Made by a program: the position numbers and the translations under genes | Shown here: one piece after another, positions 44,075 through 54,034 of the stretch | Layout of the letters: each line of letters opens with the position of its first letter | Numbering within the stretch: position 1 is the stretch's first letter | The notes under the pieces: model-generated | The model's database searches: none | What the model was told of the DNA's origin: nothing | What the model saw: the letters and a program-made list of their open reading frames with translations, nothing else | Assembly (NCBI GenBank): GCA_021774735.1 | Contig: JAJFIS010000031.1 | Span: 1 to 64,000, forward strand | DNA length: 64,000 nt | Reading direction: 5' to 3' | Origin: Alphaproteobacteria bacterium | GTDB lineage: Bacteria > Pseudomonadota > Alphaproteobacteria > Sphingomonadales > Kordiimonadaceae

Positions 44075-45445
44075 ATGACCGCCCGAGTATTGGTAGTTGA
44101 TGATGTATTACCAAATGTGAAGCTGCTCGACGCAAAGTTGACAGGTGAATATTTTGACGTATTAAGTGCCTATTCAGGCCCGGAAGCTTTAGAGATTATC
44201 TCTAGGGAGCATCCAGATATTATTCTATTGGATGTGATGATGCCCGGCATGGATGGCTTTGAAGTTTGTCGCCGTATTAAGGCAGACCCAGCCACCACGC
44301 ATATCCCCGTTGTGATGGTTACAGCACTTGACCAGCCGTCTGATAGGGTTGCAGGCCTTGAAGCAGGGGCGGATGATTTTCTGACTAAACCTGTGCAGGA
44401 CTTGGCCCTGTTTGCTCGTGTACGCTCGCTCGTCCGCCTAAAGTTGATGATGGATGAGCTGCGCAACCGTGAAGCAACGGGCGCATCTTTGGGTCTTGAT
44501 GAAAATGACGGCGGAGAGGGCCTGTTAGAGGCTCCAACTGATGCAAAAATTCTAGTAGTTGATGACCAAGTACGGTTGATGGAACGCATCGCTAGAGCAT
44601 TGGACGGTATGGGTGAAATTGGATTTTTAGAGGGCAGTGACCAAGTTGCTGAAGAGGCAAGAACTAAGACCTTGGACTTGATAATTGTCTCTCTTTCGAT
44701 GACCAAGGCTGATGGCCTGAGAATATGCTCTAAACTGCGGTCCTATGAGGAAACCCGCCATGTGCCAATTTTGGTTATGGTGGATGATGGCAACACCAAA
44801 ATGCTGGTGCGCGCGCTGGAGATGGGCGTGAATGACTATGTGGTTCGCCCCGTTGACCGGATGGAGTTTCTTGCCCGGGTGAAAACTCAAGTACGGCGCA
44901 AGCGCTACGCTGATAAATTACGCGAAAATTTCCATATCAGTATGCAAATGGCCACAACTGATGCCGTTACAGGTCTTTATAACCGCCATTATATGAGCAG
45001 CCACTTAGATACTCAGCTGCGAGCCGCAGAATCGCGCGGTAAACCGCTTAGCTTATTGATGATGGATATCGACCACTTTAAAGAAGTCAATGATACCTAT
45101 GGCCATAAGGCGGGTGATGAGGTGTTAAAAGAGTTTGCCGAGAGAATCGCTCGTAATATTCGCGGCGTTGATTTGGCTGCTCGATACGGCGGTGAAGAAT
45201 TTGTTATAATCATGCCGGATACGACCAAAGAATTTGCTGCTCTAATTGCCGAGCGACTTCGCTCTGAAGTTGACGAACAGCCTTTTGATATCTCAGACAA
45301 ACGTGGCCCCATCCATGTTTCGGTGTCCATTGGCGTAGCATCATCACCGGATGGTAGTGAGGCTGCCTCGTCCTTGTTAGAGCGGGCTGATGCGATAATG
45401 TATAAGGCGAAGTCTGAAGGTAGAAACCGAGTATTAATCGCTTAA
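44075..45445 (+). CDS. pleD: Diguanylate cyclase response regulator PleD
   Basis: PleD makes c-di-GMP and controls the swarmer-to-stalked change in Caulobacter. The 456-residue protein has receiver 1 with Asp53 (IILLDVMMPGMDG), then a receiver-like adaptor domain that has Ser in place of the acceptor Asp (LIIVSLSMTKADG). The GGDEF domain reads ARYGGEEFVIIM with inhibitory RGVD five residues before. The architecture is as in the known PleD. It starts five bases after divK. Confidence 0.96.
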   Translation: MTARVLVVDDVLPNVKLLDAKLTGEYFDVLSAYSGPEALEIISREHPDIILLDVMMPGMDGFEVCRRIKADPATTHIPVVMVTALDQPSDRVAGLEAGADDFLTKPVQDLALFARVRSLVRLKLMMDELRNREATGASLGLDENDGGEGLLEAPTDAKILVVDDQVRLMERIARALDGMGEIGFLEGSDQVAEEARTKTLDLIIVSLSMTKADGLRICSKLRSYEETRHVPILVMVDDGNTKMLVRALEMGVNDYVVRPVDRMEFLARVKTQVRRKRYADKLRENFHISMQMATTDAVTGLYNRHYMSSHLDTQLRAAESRGKPLSLLMMDIDHFKEVNDTYGHKAGDEVLKEFAERIARNIRGVDLAARYGGEEFVIIMPDTTKEFAALIAERLRSEVDEQPFDISDKRGPIHVSVSIGVASSPDGSEAASSLLERADAIMYKAKSEGRNRVLIA

Positions 45446-45481
45446 AGAGCGCTTATCTAGTTTTAATCAGTTGAATACGAA

Positions 45482-45509
45482 AAACGCCGCCCAATGACAG
45501 GCGGCGTTT
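45482..45509. terminator. Terminator between pleD and rpmG (likely bidirectional)
   Basis: AAACGCCGCC (45482-45491) pairs perfectly with GGCGGCGTTT (45500-45509) around an eight-base loop. On the minus strand the stem is followed by a five-T run, a good terminator for rpmG. On the plus strand the T-run is shorter but may still stop pleD transcripts. Confidence 0.8.
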
Positions 45510-45531
45510 GTTCATCTAACAGAAAACAAAA

Positions 45532-45699
45532 TTACTTAATTTTCGCTTCTTTAAATTCTACATGTTTGCGTACAACGGGGTCGTACTTTTTTAAAACAAG
45601 CTTTTCAGTCATGGTCCGTGGATTCTTTTTGGTTACATAAAAATAACCTGTGTCCGCAGTGCTCAATAACTTGATTTTAATACCGGCTGGTTTTGCCAT
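45532..45699 (-). CDS. rpmG: 50S ribosomal protein L33, zinc-free type
   Basis: The 55-residue protein begins [20 protein letters not shown] and has [19 protein letters not shown]. No cysteines are present, so it is the zinc-independent form. The start at 45699 gives the usual length; a longer frame to 45762 adds an unrelated stretch. The 187 bases between it and rnr hold nothing I can support. Confidence 0.95.
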   Translation of the reverse strand: MAKPAGIKIKLLSTADTGYFYVTKKNPRTMTEKLVLKKYDPVVRKHVEFKEAKIK

Positions 45700-45886
45700 T
45701 GTACTAACTCCAAAAAAATCTTTGTGAACGGTCCGTCTCATACGTCCGCTTCGAGGGCGCAAAAATAGCCGCGAATCCTAATAAGTCAAGCGCGACCTGC
45801 ATAAGGGTGCATTTTTTTTATAATTTGGCAGAATTAAGGGCTTTTCAACGGCGTAATATGGGTGCTTAAGTTTATATTCGAGTGGT

Positions 45887-48184
45887 TCAACCTCGGTGTC
45901 TTGGAGGTTTTTGATTATGGGATGGTTTTTTGCCGCCTCTTTTCCCCGCTTTATGTTTGCCGCGATGGTGTTTTTTGGCCTTTGGGCGACGAATGAAATC
46001 AGGCATATTGTCGCCGCCAACCACTTCAAGCTTTAATCCGCCAGAATATTTGTTGGCTTCAGTCAGTTTAACTTCTAGCCGGTCGCCTAATTTATAGGTA
46101 TGGCCGGTGCGCTCCCCAACTAAGGCATGGATTACTTCGTCGTGGCGGTAATAATCATGCACCAAAGTTGAAATGGGCACTAAGCCATCAGCTCCGGTTG
46201 GTTCCAATTCTACAAATAAGCCAAAGCGAGTTACACCGCGAATGCGACCGGTGAAAACATCACCCAATTGGCCAGACAGGTAGGCCGCCATATAGCGGTC
46301 GGTGGAATCGCGCTCTGCCGTCATCGCTCGCCGTTCAGTAGATGAAATATGCTCGCCGATCTCGCTCAACATCTGCATATTTTCATCGCTAAGGCCGTCG
46401 TTACCTAATTTTAGTCCACGGATAAGTCCACGGTGGACAATCAGGTCAGCATAGCGGCGAATGGGCGATGTAAAATGGGCATAACGCATTAAAGCCAGAC
46501 CAAAATGACCTACATTATCGGGGGTGTAATAGGCTTGGGTTTGACTACGCAGAATAACCTGATTAACGAGATGCTCTGTGTCACTGTCTTTAACTTTTGC
46601 CAATATGCCATTGAAGAGATGCGGGCGCATCACTTGCCCCTTGGTTAAGCTGAGATCAAGGGAGCGCAGAAACTCCCGCAGGGCTTCAAGTTTATCCATT
46701 GGTGGAACATCATGGATACGGTAAAGCGCCGGCATATGCTGTTTTTCCAGCTCTTCAGCAGCACAAACATTGGCGGAAATCATGAATTCTTCGACAATTT
46801 TATGAGTATCAAATCGTTCTCGAAGTTGAATCGAGGCTATTACACCGTCATCGCCCAATATAATTTTCCGCTCGGGCAAATCAAGTTCAAGTGGTTGACG
46901 CTTGTCCCGCGCAATCATCAAAGCTTTCCATGCGGCGTGCAGGGGCTTTAATACAGGCTCTACCCACATCCCGCTGTTGTCATTGGGGCGGCCATTCAGG
47001 GCGCTCTGGGCATCTGCGTAGCTGATGTTGGCTCTTGACCGCATGAGCCCGCGAACAAATTTATGCCGCAGTTTTTTACCCTTGGCATCTATCCAAATAT
47101 GTACGGCCATGCAGGCACGGTCCTCATTTGGTTTCAACGAGCATAAGCCGTTTGACAAGGCCTCAGGCAGCATTGGTACGACCCGGTCGGGAAAATAGCA
47201 GCTGTTACCGCGCTTATAGGCTTCCTTGTCTAGGGCACTATTTGGTCGCACATAATGGGACACATCCGCGATAGCAACGATTAGGTGCCATCCACCGGAG
47301 TTGGCGGGATCGCTGTCAGGCTCTGCATATATGGCATCGTCATGGTCGCGGGCATCAGAGGGATCGATGGTGATCAGATTGATCTCCCGCATGTCGGTGC
47401 GGTCTTTTAATGTGACCGGCTTTGCGGCTTCAGCCATTTTATTGGCTTCACTCGGGAAGTCGGTCGGAATGCCGTGGGCATGGATGGCGATCAAACTGAT
47501 GGATTTCGGGGCTGTGATATCCCCTAAGCGTTCTTTGACCTGCGCTTTTTTCCTACCATGTTGTTGGCTGCGTTTGTTTTGCGCTATCGGTTCAATCAGC
47601 ACAAGCTCACCGTCTTTCGCACCATTTGTGTCTTTACTATCGACCAACCATTCATCGCGATTTTTACGCTCCACTGGCGTTACCCGGCCTCCGCCGTGAC
47701 TGCTGTGAAATACGCCGAGCATAGATTGAGGCCCACGACTTAAATGCTTGATCACGGTGGCTTTATAAGTTGGTGGGTCTTGCTTTAATCGGGAGAGACG
47801 CACCAATGCCCTGTCGCCCGCACCCATGGCAGGCCCATTGCGGCTGCGCTTTTCATTCAAGTAAATCAGGGGTGCATTTTCACCCACAGGCTGCTCGCCC
47901 ACGGGGTTCATTATTGGTTCACCGTCGCGGGTTGTGCCAGCAAATTCGGCGACAATAACATCAGGCAACTGATCGGCAGGACGCAAAGAACGTCCCACAT
48001 CTTTGGCAATCAAACCTTCCTCGGTCATCTCTCGCAGCAGTTTTTTCAGCAGGACCTTATCTGGGCCTGTAACCTTAAAGGCACGAGCAATTTCACGTTT
48101 ACTATTTTTGCCATTTTGCGTTCGTAGAAAATCTAAAATTTCCTCGCGGCTTGGCATATGGGGACTGCGGTCAGATTTTACCAT
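45887..48184 (-). CDS. rnr: Ribonuclease R
   Basis: RNase R is a processive 3'-5' exoribonuclease for structured RNA. The 765-residue protein has an N-terminal helix-turn-helix-like region, cold-shock domains, and the RNB catalytic domain with the metal site TIDPSDARDHDDAIYAEP. The S1 domain shows RIRGVTRFGLFVELEPTG. The C-terminal tail is short and basic (about 35 residues of Lys, His and Arg), typical of the family. It is transcribed downstream of topA. Confidence 0.96.
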   Translation of the reverse strand: MVKSDRSPHMPSREEILDFLRTQNGKNSKREIARAFKVTGPDKVLLKKLLREMTEEGLIAKDVGRSLRPADQLPDVIVAEFAGTTRDGEPIMNPVGEQPVGENAPLIYLNEKRSRNGPAMGAGDRALVRLSRLKQDPPTYKATVIKHLSRGPQSMLGVFHSSHGGGRVTPVERKNRDEWLVDSKDTNGAKDGELVLIEPIAQNKRSQQHGRKKAQVKERLGDITAPKSISLIAIHAHGIPTDFPSEANKMAEAAKPVTLKDRTDMREINLITIDPSDARDHDDAIYAEPDSDPANSGGWHLIVAIADVSHYVRPNSALDKEAYKRGNSCYFPDRVVPMLPEALSNGLCSLKPNEDRACMAVHIWIDAKGKKLRHKFVRGLMRSRANISYADAQSALNGRPNDNSGMWVEPVLKPLHAAWKALMIARDKRQPLELDLPERKIILGDDGVIASIQLRERFDTHKIVEEFMISANVCAAEELEKQHMPALYRIHDVPPMDKLEALREFLRSLDLSLTKGQVMRPHLFNGILAKVKDSDTEHLVNQVILRSQTQAYYTPDNVGHFGLALMRYAHFTSPIRRYADLIVHRGLIRGLKLGNDGLSDENMQMLSEIGEHISSTERRAMTAERDSTDRYMAAYLSGQLGDVFTGRIRGVTRFGLFVELEPTGADGLVPISTLVHDYYRHDEVIHALVGERTGHTYKLGDRLEVKLTEANKYSGGLKLEVVGGDNMPDFIRRPKAKKHHRGKHKAGKRGGKKPSHNQKPPRHRG

Positions 48185-48230
48185 CTGAATTCCTTTGCGT
48201 GTCCACTGGTCCTATAAGCATAAAATATAT

Positions 48231-50843
48231 TCAAGATGCTTTTTTAGCTGCTGTTTTTTTCTTAGGGGCTGCTTTTTTCTTCGCAGCAGGTTTTTTCTTT
48301 GCCGCAGTCTTTTTCTTCGCGGCTTTACGCGCAGGCTTTTTCTTGGCGGCCTTGGCAGCAATCCACTCTAAAGCTTGTTCCACTGTTACGCTTTCCGGCT
48401 CAATACCTTTGGGCAAAGTTGCGTTAATTTTGCCGTGATTAACATAGGGGCCGTAGCGCCCATCGAAAACCTTCATGGGGCCGCCGTCCGGATGCTCGCC
48501 CAAATCTTTTAGGGTGGTTTTAGCACCACCGCGTCGCTTGCTTGCAGCATCAGCGAGTGCAGCTACTGCGCGGTTAACACCCACGTCAAACACTTCTTGG
48601 GTGGTGGATATGCTGGCAAAGGCACCGTCATGGGCTACATAGGGACCATAGCGACCAATGCTGGCCGTGATAGGCTTGCCGCTTTCAGGGTGGTCGCCCA
48701 CCTTGCGGGGCAGGGACAAAAGCTTGAGCGCCATGGCCAAATCAAGGCTGGCGGCGTCTACATCCTTGGGGATGGAAGACCGCTTGGGCTTATCGCCTTT
48801 TTCAGCGGGTTCGCCGAGTTGGACATAGGGCCCAAACCGGCCTTTGCGCAATAGGACATCAAGGCCTGATTCTGGATCTTGGCCCATAATGCCGTCGCTG
48901 TCATCGTTGCCGTTTTCTTTTGCTTTTTCAGCGCTGCCAAAGGGGCGGGTGAAAGCACATTCCGGATATTGGTTGCAGCCAACGAAAGCACCATATTTGC
49001 CGGTACGCAGGCTCAAGCGGCCCTCATCGCACTTAGGGCATTTGCGAGGGTCAACGCCGTCTTCACTCTCACCAAATAAATAGGGCCCAAGGAACTCATT
49101 CAGTGTCTCAATGACTTCTGTATTGGAAATATTCAGTATTTCTTCGGTGCGTGGCTTAAAGTCTTGCCAGAAACTGGTCAACACATCTTTCCAGTTTTCT
49201 TTATCGTCCGAGATCAGATCAAGTTGATCTTCGAGATTTGCGGTGAAATCAAATTCAACAATACGGCTGAAAAATTTCGTTAGGAAAGCCGTAACAACAC
49301 GACCTTTATCATCAGGGATAAAGCGGTTGCGCTCCATGGTCACATAGCTGCGTTCGCGCAACACATTCAATATGGATGCATAGGTGGAAGGTCGGCCAAT
49401 GCCCAATTCTTCCAGCTTTTTCACCAAAGAGGCTTCCGAGAATCGCGGTGGTGCTTCGGTGAAATGCTGCTTCGGTGTAACCTTTGTAAGCGCTAATTCT
49501 TCACCCACGCTCATTTTTGGTAACTGGTGGTCGGCTTCATCTTTATCGTCGTCGCGGCCTTCCTGGTATAGTTTCAAGAAACCATCAAACAGGGTCACGG
49601 TTCCTGTGGCTTTCAGCCCGGCGCTGTTGTCCGCGTTCTGAATGGTTACACTGGTTCGTTCTAAGCGGGCGCTTTCCATCTGAGAGGCGAGCGTGCGCTT
49701 CCAAATAAGTTCATAAAGTTTCATTTCATCAGCGTTTAACATCGCGGTTAAGTCGCTGGGTAAGCGCCTTGGGTCGGTTGGGCGGACGGCTTCGTGGGCT
49801 TCCTGTGCATTCTTAGCCTTGGATTTGTAAAATTTAGGACTGTCCGGGAGGAAATTATCGCCGAATCGGTCACCAATAACTTGGCGGGTGGCATTAATAG
49901 CTTCCTGGGCGATGGTAACACCGTCGGTACGCATATAGGTGATCAAACCGGTGACTTCACCGTTGATACTTTTACCTTCATATAGCTTCTGCGCCGTGCG
50001 CATGGTGTTGGTGGCGGTAAAGCCAAGCTTACGCGCCGCCTCCTGCTGCAGGGTTGATGTGGTGAAGGGTGGCTGCGGATGGCGCTTGGCGGGCTTGGTT
50101 TCAATATCACTGATGGTCAGCGGTGTCTTGCCAGCAAGCAGGGCAGCAGCCTTGGCAGCGGTTTCATCCCCCAGTGAAAATTTGGTTAGTTTTTTACCGC
50201 CCATCACATTAAGGCGGGTTGGCACCTCTTTGCCGCCAGTGCTTTTCAGCAAGGCTTCAACTGACCAATATTCTTGCGGCTTAAAAGCTTCAATCTCAAG
50301 CTCGCGGTCGCAGACTAACCTAAGAGCAACCGACTGGACGCGGCCAGCAGAGCGGGCACCGGGCAGTTTGCGCCACAAAACCGGTGAAAGGTTGAAGCCG
50401 ACCAGATAATCAAGCGCGCGGCGTGCTAAATAGGCATTGACCATCGGCTGATCAAGGTCCCGTGGCTCAGCCATTGCTTTTAAAATTGCTGATTTAGTGA
50501 TCTCATTAAAGACAACGCGTTTAACGTCAACATTTTTCAGGGCTTTTTTCTTGGCCAAAATTTCCATCACATGCCAGCTAATGGCCTCACCCTCGCGGTC
50601 GGGGTCAGTTGCCAGATACAGACGGTCAGCGCCTTTGGTGGCAGCGGCAATTTCATTCATGCGCTTATTACTGTCGCGGTCCACTTCCCAAATCATCTCA
50701 AAATCTTCGTCAGGAAGTACGGAGCCATCTTTGGAAGGCAAGTCACGCACATGGCCAAAGCTGGCTAGAACCGTATAGCCACTACCAAGATATTTATTGA
50801 TAGTTTTTGCTTTAGCGGGTGATTCAACAATAACAACATTCAT
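48231..50843 (-). CDS. topA: DNA topoisomerase I
   Basis: TopA relaxes negative supercoils. From the ATG at 50843 it is 870 residues; an upstream frame to 50879 would add 12 residues. The Toprim domain starts MNVVIVESPAKAKTINKYLG with LATDPDREGEAISWH. The catalytic tyrosine lies in TGLITYMRTDGV. One zinc finger (CPKCDEGRLSLRTGKYGAF) is followed by zinc-free repeats with GRYGPYV motifs. A tail of about 40 residues is almost entirely Lys and Ala. It follows dprA after about 120 bases. Confidence 0.96.
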   Translation of the reverse strand: MNVVIVESPAKAKTINKYLGSGYTVLASFGHVRDLPSKDGSVLPDEDFEMIWEVDRDSNKRMNEIAAATKGADRLYLATDPDREGEAISWHVMEILAKKKALKNVDVKRVVFNEITKSAILKAMAEPRDLDQPMVNAYLARRALDYLVGFNLSPVLWRKLPGARSAGRVQSVALRLVCDRELEIEAFKPQEYWSVEALLKSTGGKEVPTRLNVMGGKKLTKFSLGDETAAKAAALLAGKTPLTISDIETKPAKRHPQPPFTTSTLQQEAARKLGFTATNTMRTAQKLYEGKSINGEVTGLITYMRTDGVTIAQEAINATRQVIGDRFGDNFLPDSPKFYKSKAKNAQEAHEAVRPTDPRRLPSDLTAMLNADEMKLYELIWKRTLASQMESARLERTSVTIQNADNSAGLKATGTVTLFDGFLKLYQEGRDDDKDEADHQLPKMSVGEELALTKVTPKQHFTEAPPRFSEASLVKKLEELGIGRPSTYASILNVLRERSYVTMERNRFIPDDKGRVVTAFLTKFFSRIVEFDFTANLEDQLDLISDDKENWKDVLTSFWQDFKPRTEEILNISNTEVIETLNEFLGPYLFGESEDGVDPRKCPKCDEGRLSLRTGKYGAFVGCNQYPECAFTRPFGSAEKAKENGNDDSDGIMGQDPESGLDVLLRKGRFGPYVQLGEPAEKGDKPKRSSIPKDVDAASLDLAMALKLLSLPRKVGDHPESGKPITASIGRYGPYVAHDGAFASISTTQEVFDVGVNRAVAALADAASKRRGGAKTTLKDLGEHPDGGPMKVFDGRYGPYVNHGKINATLPKGIEPESVTVEQALEWIAAKAAKKKPARKAAKKKTAAKKKPAAKKKAAPKKKTAAKKAS

Positions 50844-50961
50844 GGTGTCTGCGTCGCTTTCATTATATTTAAGGTGCATGATTGGGCATCATCTGTGCCG
50901 CTCCTTTTTTTCTGGCCTAGAGCCAATTAGAAGAAATAGCAACGGTTGAATTAAATTTATT

Positions 50962-52080
50962 CTATAATAATGCCACCATATTGCCCGAATATCGGATGGC
51001 AACACCCCCAAGTTCTAATTCTAAGATGATACTTAAAACCACCCCAGCGGGCAGGTCAGATTGGCGGACGATCTCATCAATTGGCACGGGTGTGAAAGCC
51101 AGTAATTGCAGGATGACCCTGCGGGCTTCACCGTAATCGCCTTCGCTGTTCGCTGCCTGAAACAGGGGCAGGTCGGTGGGATCCATCAAGGGGCGGGAGC
51201 GCAAGCTGGCTAGTTCATCAAGGATGTCATCAACATTCTGGGTGAGCTTGGCGCCGTTACTGATAAGCTGGTTGGTGCCTGCAGCGCGTGGGTCTAATGG
51301 CGAACCGGGCACAGCAAACACCTCACGCCCTTGTTCGCCTGCTAGCCGAGCGGTGATGAGCGAGCCTGACCTTTTGGCCGCTTCTATGACAACAATACCC
51401 AGCGACACACCTGATATAAGTCGGTTACGGCGCGGAAAATGCCGTGCAGTGGGCCGAGTGCCCAGCGGTGCTTCGGTGATAATCAAACCTTCCGCCGCGA
51501 TGGCTTCTTGCAGCTTTCTGTTTTCCTTGGGGTAAAAATTGTCTAGCCCACCGGCGATACAGGCGATGGTGCCACCGCTGAGGCTGGCTTGGTGGCACGC
51601 GCCGTCAATGCCGCGCGCTAGGCCAGAGCAAACAATGATACCTGCTTCTGCTAGCCCTGAGGCCAATATGGCAGAGAAGCGAACCCCGGCCGCACTGGCA
51701 TGACGGGAGCCGACCATGCCAATAATGTCTTTATTTAACAGGTGCGAGTGACCGTAAGTGAAAAGTACGGGAGGGGCATCATCGATTGCCGCTAATTGCT
51801 TTGGGTAAGTGATATCTCCTAAAAAGAGAACATCAGCACCAAAGTTACTTAAAGTTTCCAGCTCACGCTCGGCATTGGCTCGGCTGGCTATTTTTAAAGG
51901 TTTGCCACCTCGGGAGGCCATTTCTGGGATAGCGTCAATGGCATTTTCGGCGCTTTCATAACGCGCCAGTAAGTGGCGGTACGTTATGGGACCAACCCGC
52001 TCCGTGCGGATTAAACGTAAGCACGCTATTTTTTCAGCGTCGCTAAATGTGGAGCCTACTTGTCCGTCACCATCCTGCAT
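50962..52080 (-). CDS. dprA: DNA processing protein DprA
   Basis: DprA loads RecA on incoming single-stranded DNA in transformation. The 372-residue protein has a Rossmann-type core: GMVGSRHASAAGVRFSAIL, CSGLARGIDGACHQASL, and IAGGLDNFYPKENRKL, then REVFAVPGSPLDPRAAG with NQLISNGAKL. A C-terminal winged-helix-like segment follows (FTPVPIDEIVRQSDLPAG). No competence pilus genes are in the window, so uptake ability cannot be judged. Confidence 0.95.
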   Translation of the reverse strand: MQDGDGQVGSTFSDAEKIACLRLIRTERVGPITYRHLLARYESAENAIDAIPEMASRGGKPLKIASRANAERELETLSNFGADVLFLGDITYPKQLAAIDDAPPVLFTYGHSHLLNKDIIGMVGSRHASAAGVRFSAILASGLAEAGIIVCSGLARGIDGACHQASLSGGTIACIAGGLDNFYPKENRKLQEAIAAEGLIITEAPLGTRPTARHFPRRNRLISGVSLGIVVIEAAKRSGSLITARLAGEQGREVFAVPGSPLDPRAAGTNQLISNGAKLTQNVDDILDELASLRSRPLMDPTDLPLFQAANSEGDYGEARRVILQLLAFTPVPIDEIVRQSDLPAGVVLSIILELELGGVAIRYSGNMVALL

Positions 52081-52167
52081 GCCACCCCCTCTGTCATGAT
52101 CTATAGTTGTTATATAAACCTTGAATGGAGAAACGTCTATCTTGTTATGTTTGAAATATTATGAAAC

Positions 52168-52767
52168 TTAAATTTGAGCATCACCGATTCTAGGTTCCGT
52201 ACCTTTGAGTAATCGGCTGATATTGTCTTTATGCCTAAACAGAATGACCACCGTCATGAATAAGGTAACCCATAGGGTCATTATAGGGGCTAAGAAATAG
52301 GATAAAACCGGTGCGGCTATCGCAGATATTATACCAGCAAGGGAGCTAATGCGCAGAATAGAAGCAACGGCGAGCCAGATGAGCAAGCAAAAAACGCCCA
52401 CCATCCAGTTTATGGCCAGAAGGGTGCCAAAGAATGTTGCGACGCCCTTACCGCCTTTGAAGCGTAAATATACGGGGAAGCAATGCCCGAGAAAGGCAGC
52501 GGCTCCTGCTAACATAGCCAGTTCAATGTTGGCATAATGGGCGGCAATCAATACCGCGATAGCCCCTTTGCCGCCGTCTAAAAATAAGGTCATCAAAGCA
52601 AGAGACTTATTGCCAGTGCGCAAAACATTGGTGGCACCGATGTTGCCTGAACCAATGTTGCGGACATCGCCGAGACCGGCAAATTTAGTGATCAATATCC
52701 CAAATGGGATCGAGCCCACCAGATAGGCAGCAATAATGATTAGTTTATCAATGGATCCAAATTCCAT
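52168..52767 (-). CDS. plsY: Acyl-phosphate:glycerol-3-phosphate acyltransferase PlsY
   Basis: PlsY makes lysophosphatidate from acyl phosphate and glycerol 3-phosphate in the inner membrane. The 199-residue protein starts MEFGSIDKL and has hydrophobic segments. The signature loops are YLVGSIPFGILITK, RNIGSGNIGATNVLRTGNK and CFPVYLRFKGGKGVATFFG. A longer frame to 52917 adds a segment inside pyrC and is not supported. It is 16 bases after the pyrC-like gene. Confidence 0.95.
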   Translation of the reverse strand: MEFGSIDKLIIIAAYLVGSIPFGILITKFAGLGDVRNIGSGNIGATNVLRTGNKSLALMTLFLDGGKGAIAVLIAAHYANIELAMLAGAAAFLGHCFPVYLRFKGGKGVATFFGTLLAINWMVGVFCLLIWLAVASILRISSLAGIISAIAAPVLSYFLAPIMTLWVTLFMTVVILFRHKDNISRLLKGTEPRIGDAQI

Positions 52768-52783
52768 ATTTCGCCTATTTTGT

Positions 52784-54034
52784 TTATGCTTCTGAAGAGA
52801 AAAGCATGTGACCCTGAGCCATCGTTCGCCATACCTTACCCTGAACAGGGATGGTAGCAAAGGGGGTATTGCGGTGCCTACCAATAAAGCTGTCCGGGTC
52901 GATGCGCCAAGGGGCATTTGGGTCGAATATCATAATGTCAGCGGGCGCGCCAACGGCCAACCTGCCACTGCTTAAGCCTAAAAGATTAGCCGGCGTGATG
53001 GTTAAGGTTTTAAGCACGGTCATGATGTCGGTTCTACCCGCGTGGGCGGGCGCGAGTGCAAGTGCTAATAAAGTCTCGAAACCCGCTATGCCATTGGAAG
53101 CTTGGGCAAAGGGCAGGCGCTTGGTGTCTTCACTTTTGCCATTATGGTCCGAGCATATCACATCAATGGTGCCATCAGATAGGCCGTCAACTAAGGCTAG
53201 TCGGTCTTCTTCACTGCGCAGCGGTGGGCTGACTTTGGCAAAGGAGCGGAAGCCTTCGACATCATTTTCATTCAATTGTAGATAATGGGGGGCCACGCCG
53301 CAGGATATTTGGACCCCTCTCGCCTTGGCGGCACGAATGGCATTCAGCCCTTCACGGCTTGATACCAGCGCGATGTGAAGCCTTGCGCCCGTCATTTCTG
53401 CCAGCCGGGCATCCCGTTCAATTTGAATGACCTCTGCGCTAACCGGGATAGCGGCCAAACCTAGCCGGTCAGCCACACTGCCATCATGGGCAAAGCCACC
53501 TGCGGCCAGTGATGCTTCTTCAGCGAACTGCACTATTAGGGCGTCAAAAAAGCCAGCATATGTAAGTAATCGGCGCATGACTTGGGCGTCGGCCACAGCG
53601 TGATTGCAATCGGTAAAGGCAACGGCGCCACTGGCTTTCATTTGACCAATTTCAGCGATTTCACGGCCCATAAAGCCTTTGGTGGCGGCTCCCATTGGGT
53701 AAACACGCACATTGTCAGGGTTTTCAGCCCGGCGAATGATGCGCTCAACGGGTGCGTCTGTATCAATGATGGTCGTTTGGTCGGGCTGAAGGATGATGGT
53801 GGTGATGCCACCAGCAGCGGCGGCGTCACTGTCCACCTGATGGGCGCGCATATCAATAATACCGGGGGATAATATCCGCCCGCCACAGTCAATAATTTTA
53901 ACCCCAGCTGGGATGGTGACATCCGCTCCCAGCATGTCGATATGGCCCCCGTTGGTGATTAGGCTGCCATTGCAGTCAAGCCCTGATTCTGGGTCCATAA
54001 GGCGGGCGTTTGTGTAAGCGACTATATTTTTCAT
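52784..54034 (-). CDS. pyrC: Dihydroorotase-like protein, probably non-catalytic
   Basis: The 416-residue protein has the amidohydrolase dihydroorotase fold ([43 protein letters not shown]). The metal-binding DxHxH after the first strand reads [15 protein letters not shown], so the first His is Arg. About 15 residues usually present between it and AAAAGGITT, holding EPG and a substrate Arg, are missing. It may be a pseudo-dihydroorotase that supports PyrB assembly, as noncatalytic homologues do elsewhere. It overlaps pyrB by four bases. Confidence 0.88.
   Translation of the reverse strand: MKNIVAYTNARLMDPESGLDCNGSLITNGGHIDMLGADVTIPAGVKIIDCGGRILSPGIIDMRAHQVDSDAAAAGGITTIILQPDQTTIIDTDAPVERIIRRAENPDNVRVYPMGAATKGFMGREIAEIGQMKASGAVAFTDCNHAVADAQVMRRLLTYAGFFDALIVQFAEEASLAAGGFAHDGSVADRLGLAAIPVSAEVIQIERDARLAEMTGARLHIALVSSREGLNAIRAAKARGVQISCGVAPHYLQLNENDVEGFRSFAKVSPPLRSEEDRLALVDGLSDGTIDVICSDHNGKSEDTKRLPFAQASNGIAGFETLLALALAPAHAGRTDIMTVLKTLTITPANLLGLSSGRLAVGAPADIMIFDPNAPWRIDPDSFIGRHRNTPFATIPVQGKVWRTMAQGHMLFSSEA

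Noticed and set aside
45778-46029. 83-residue minus-strand frame at the end of rnr
   Set aside because: Most of it overlaps rnr in another frame, it has no ribosome binding site I can see, and its sequence shows no recognisable pattern.
48246-48365. Tandem DNA repeat
   Set aside because: The repetition reflects Lys/Ala codons of the TopA tail; the DNA units are not identical, so it is low-complexity coding rather than a repeat element.
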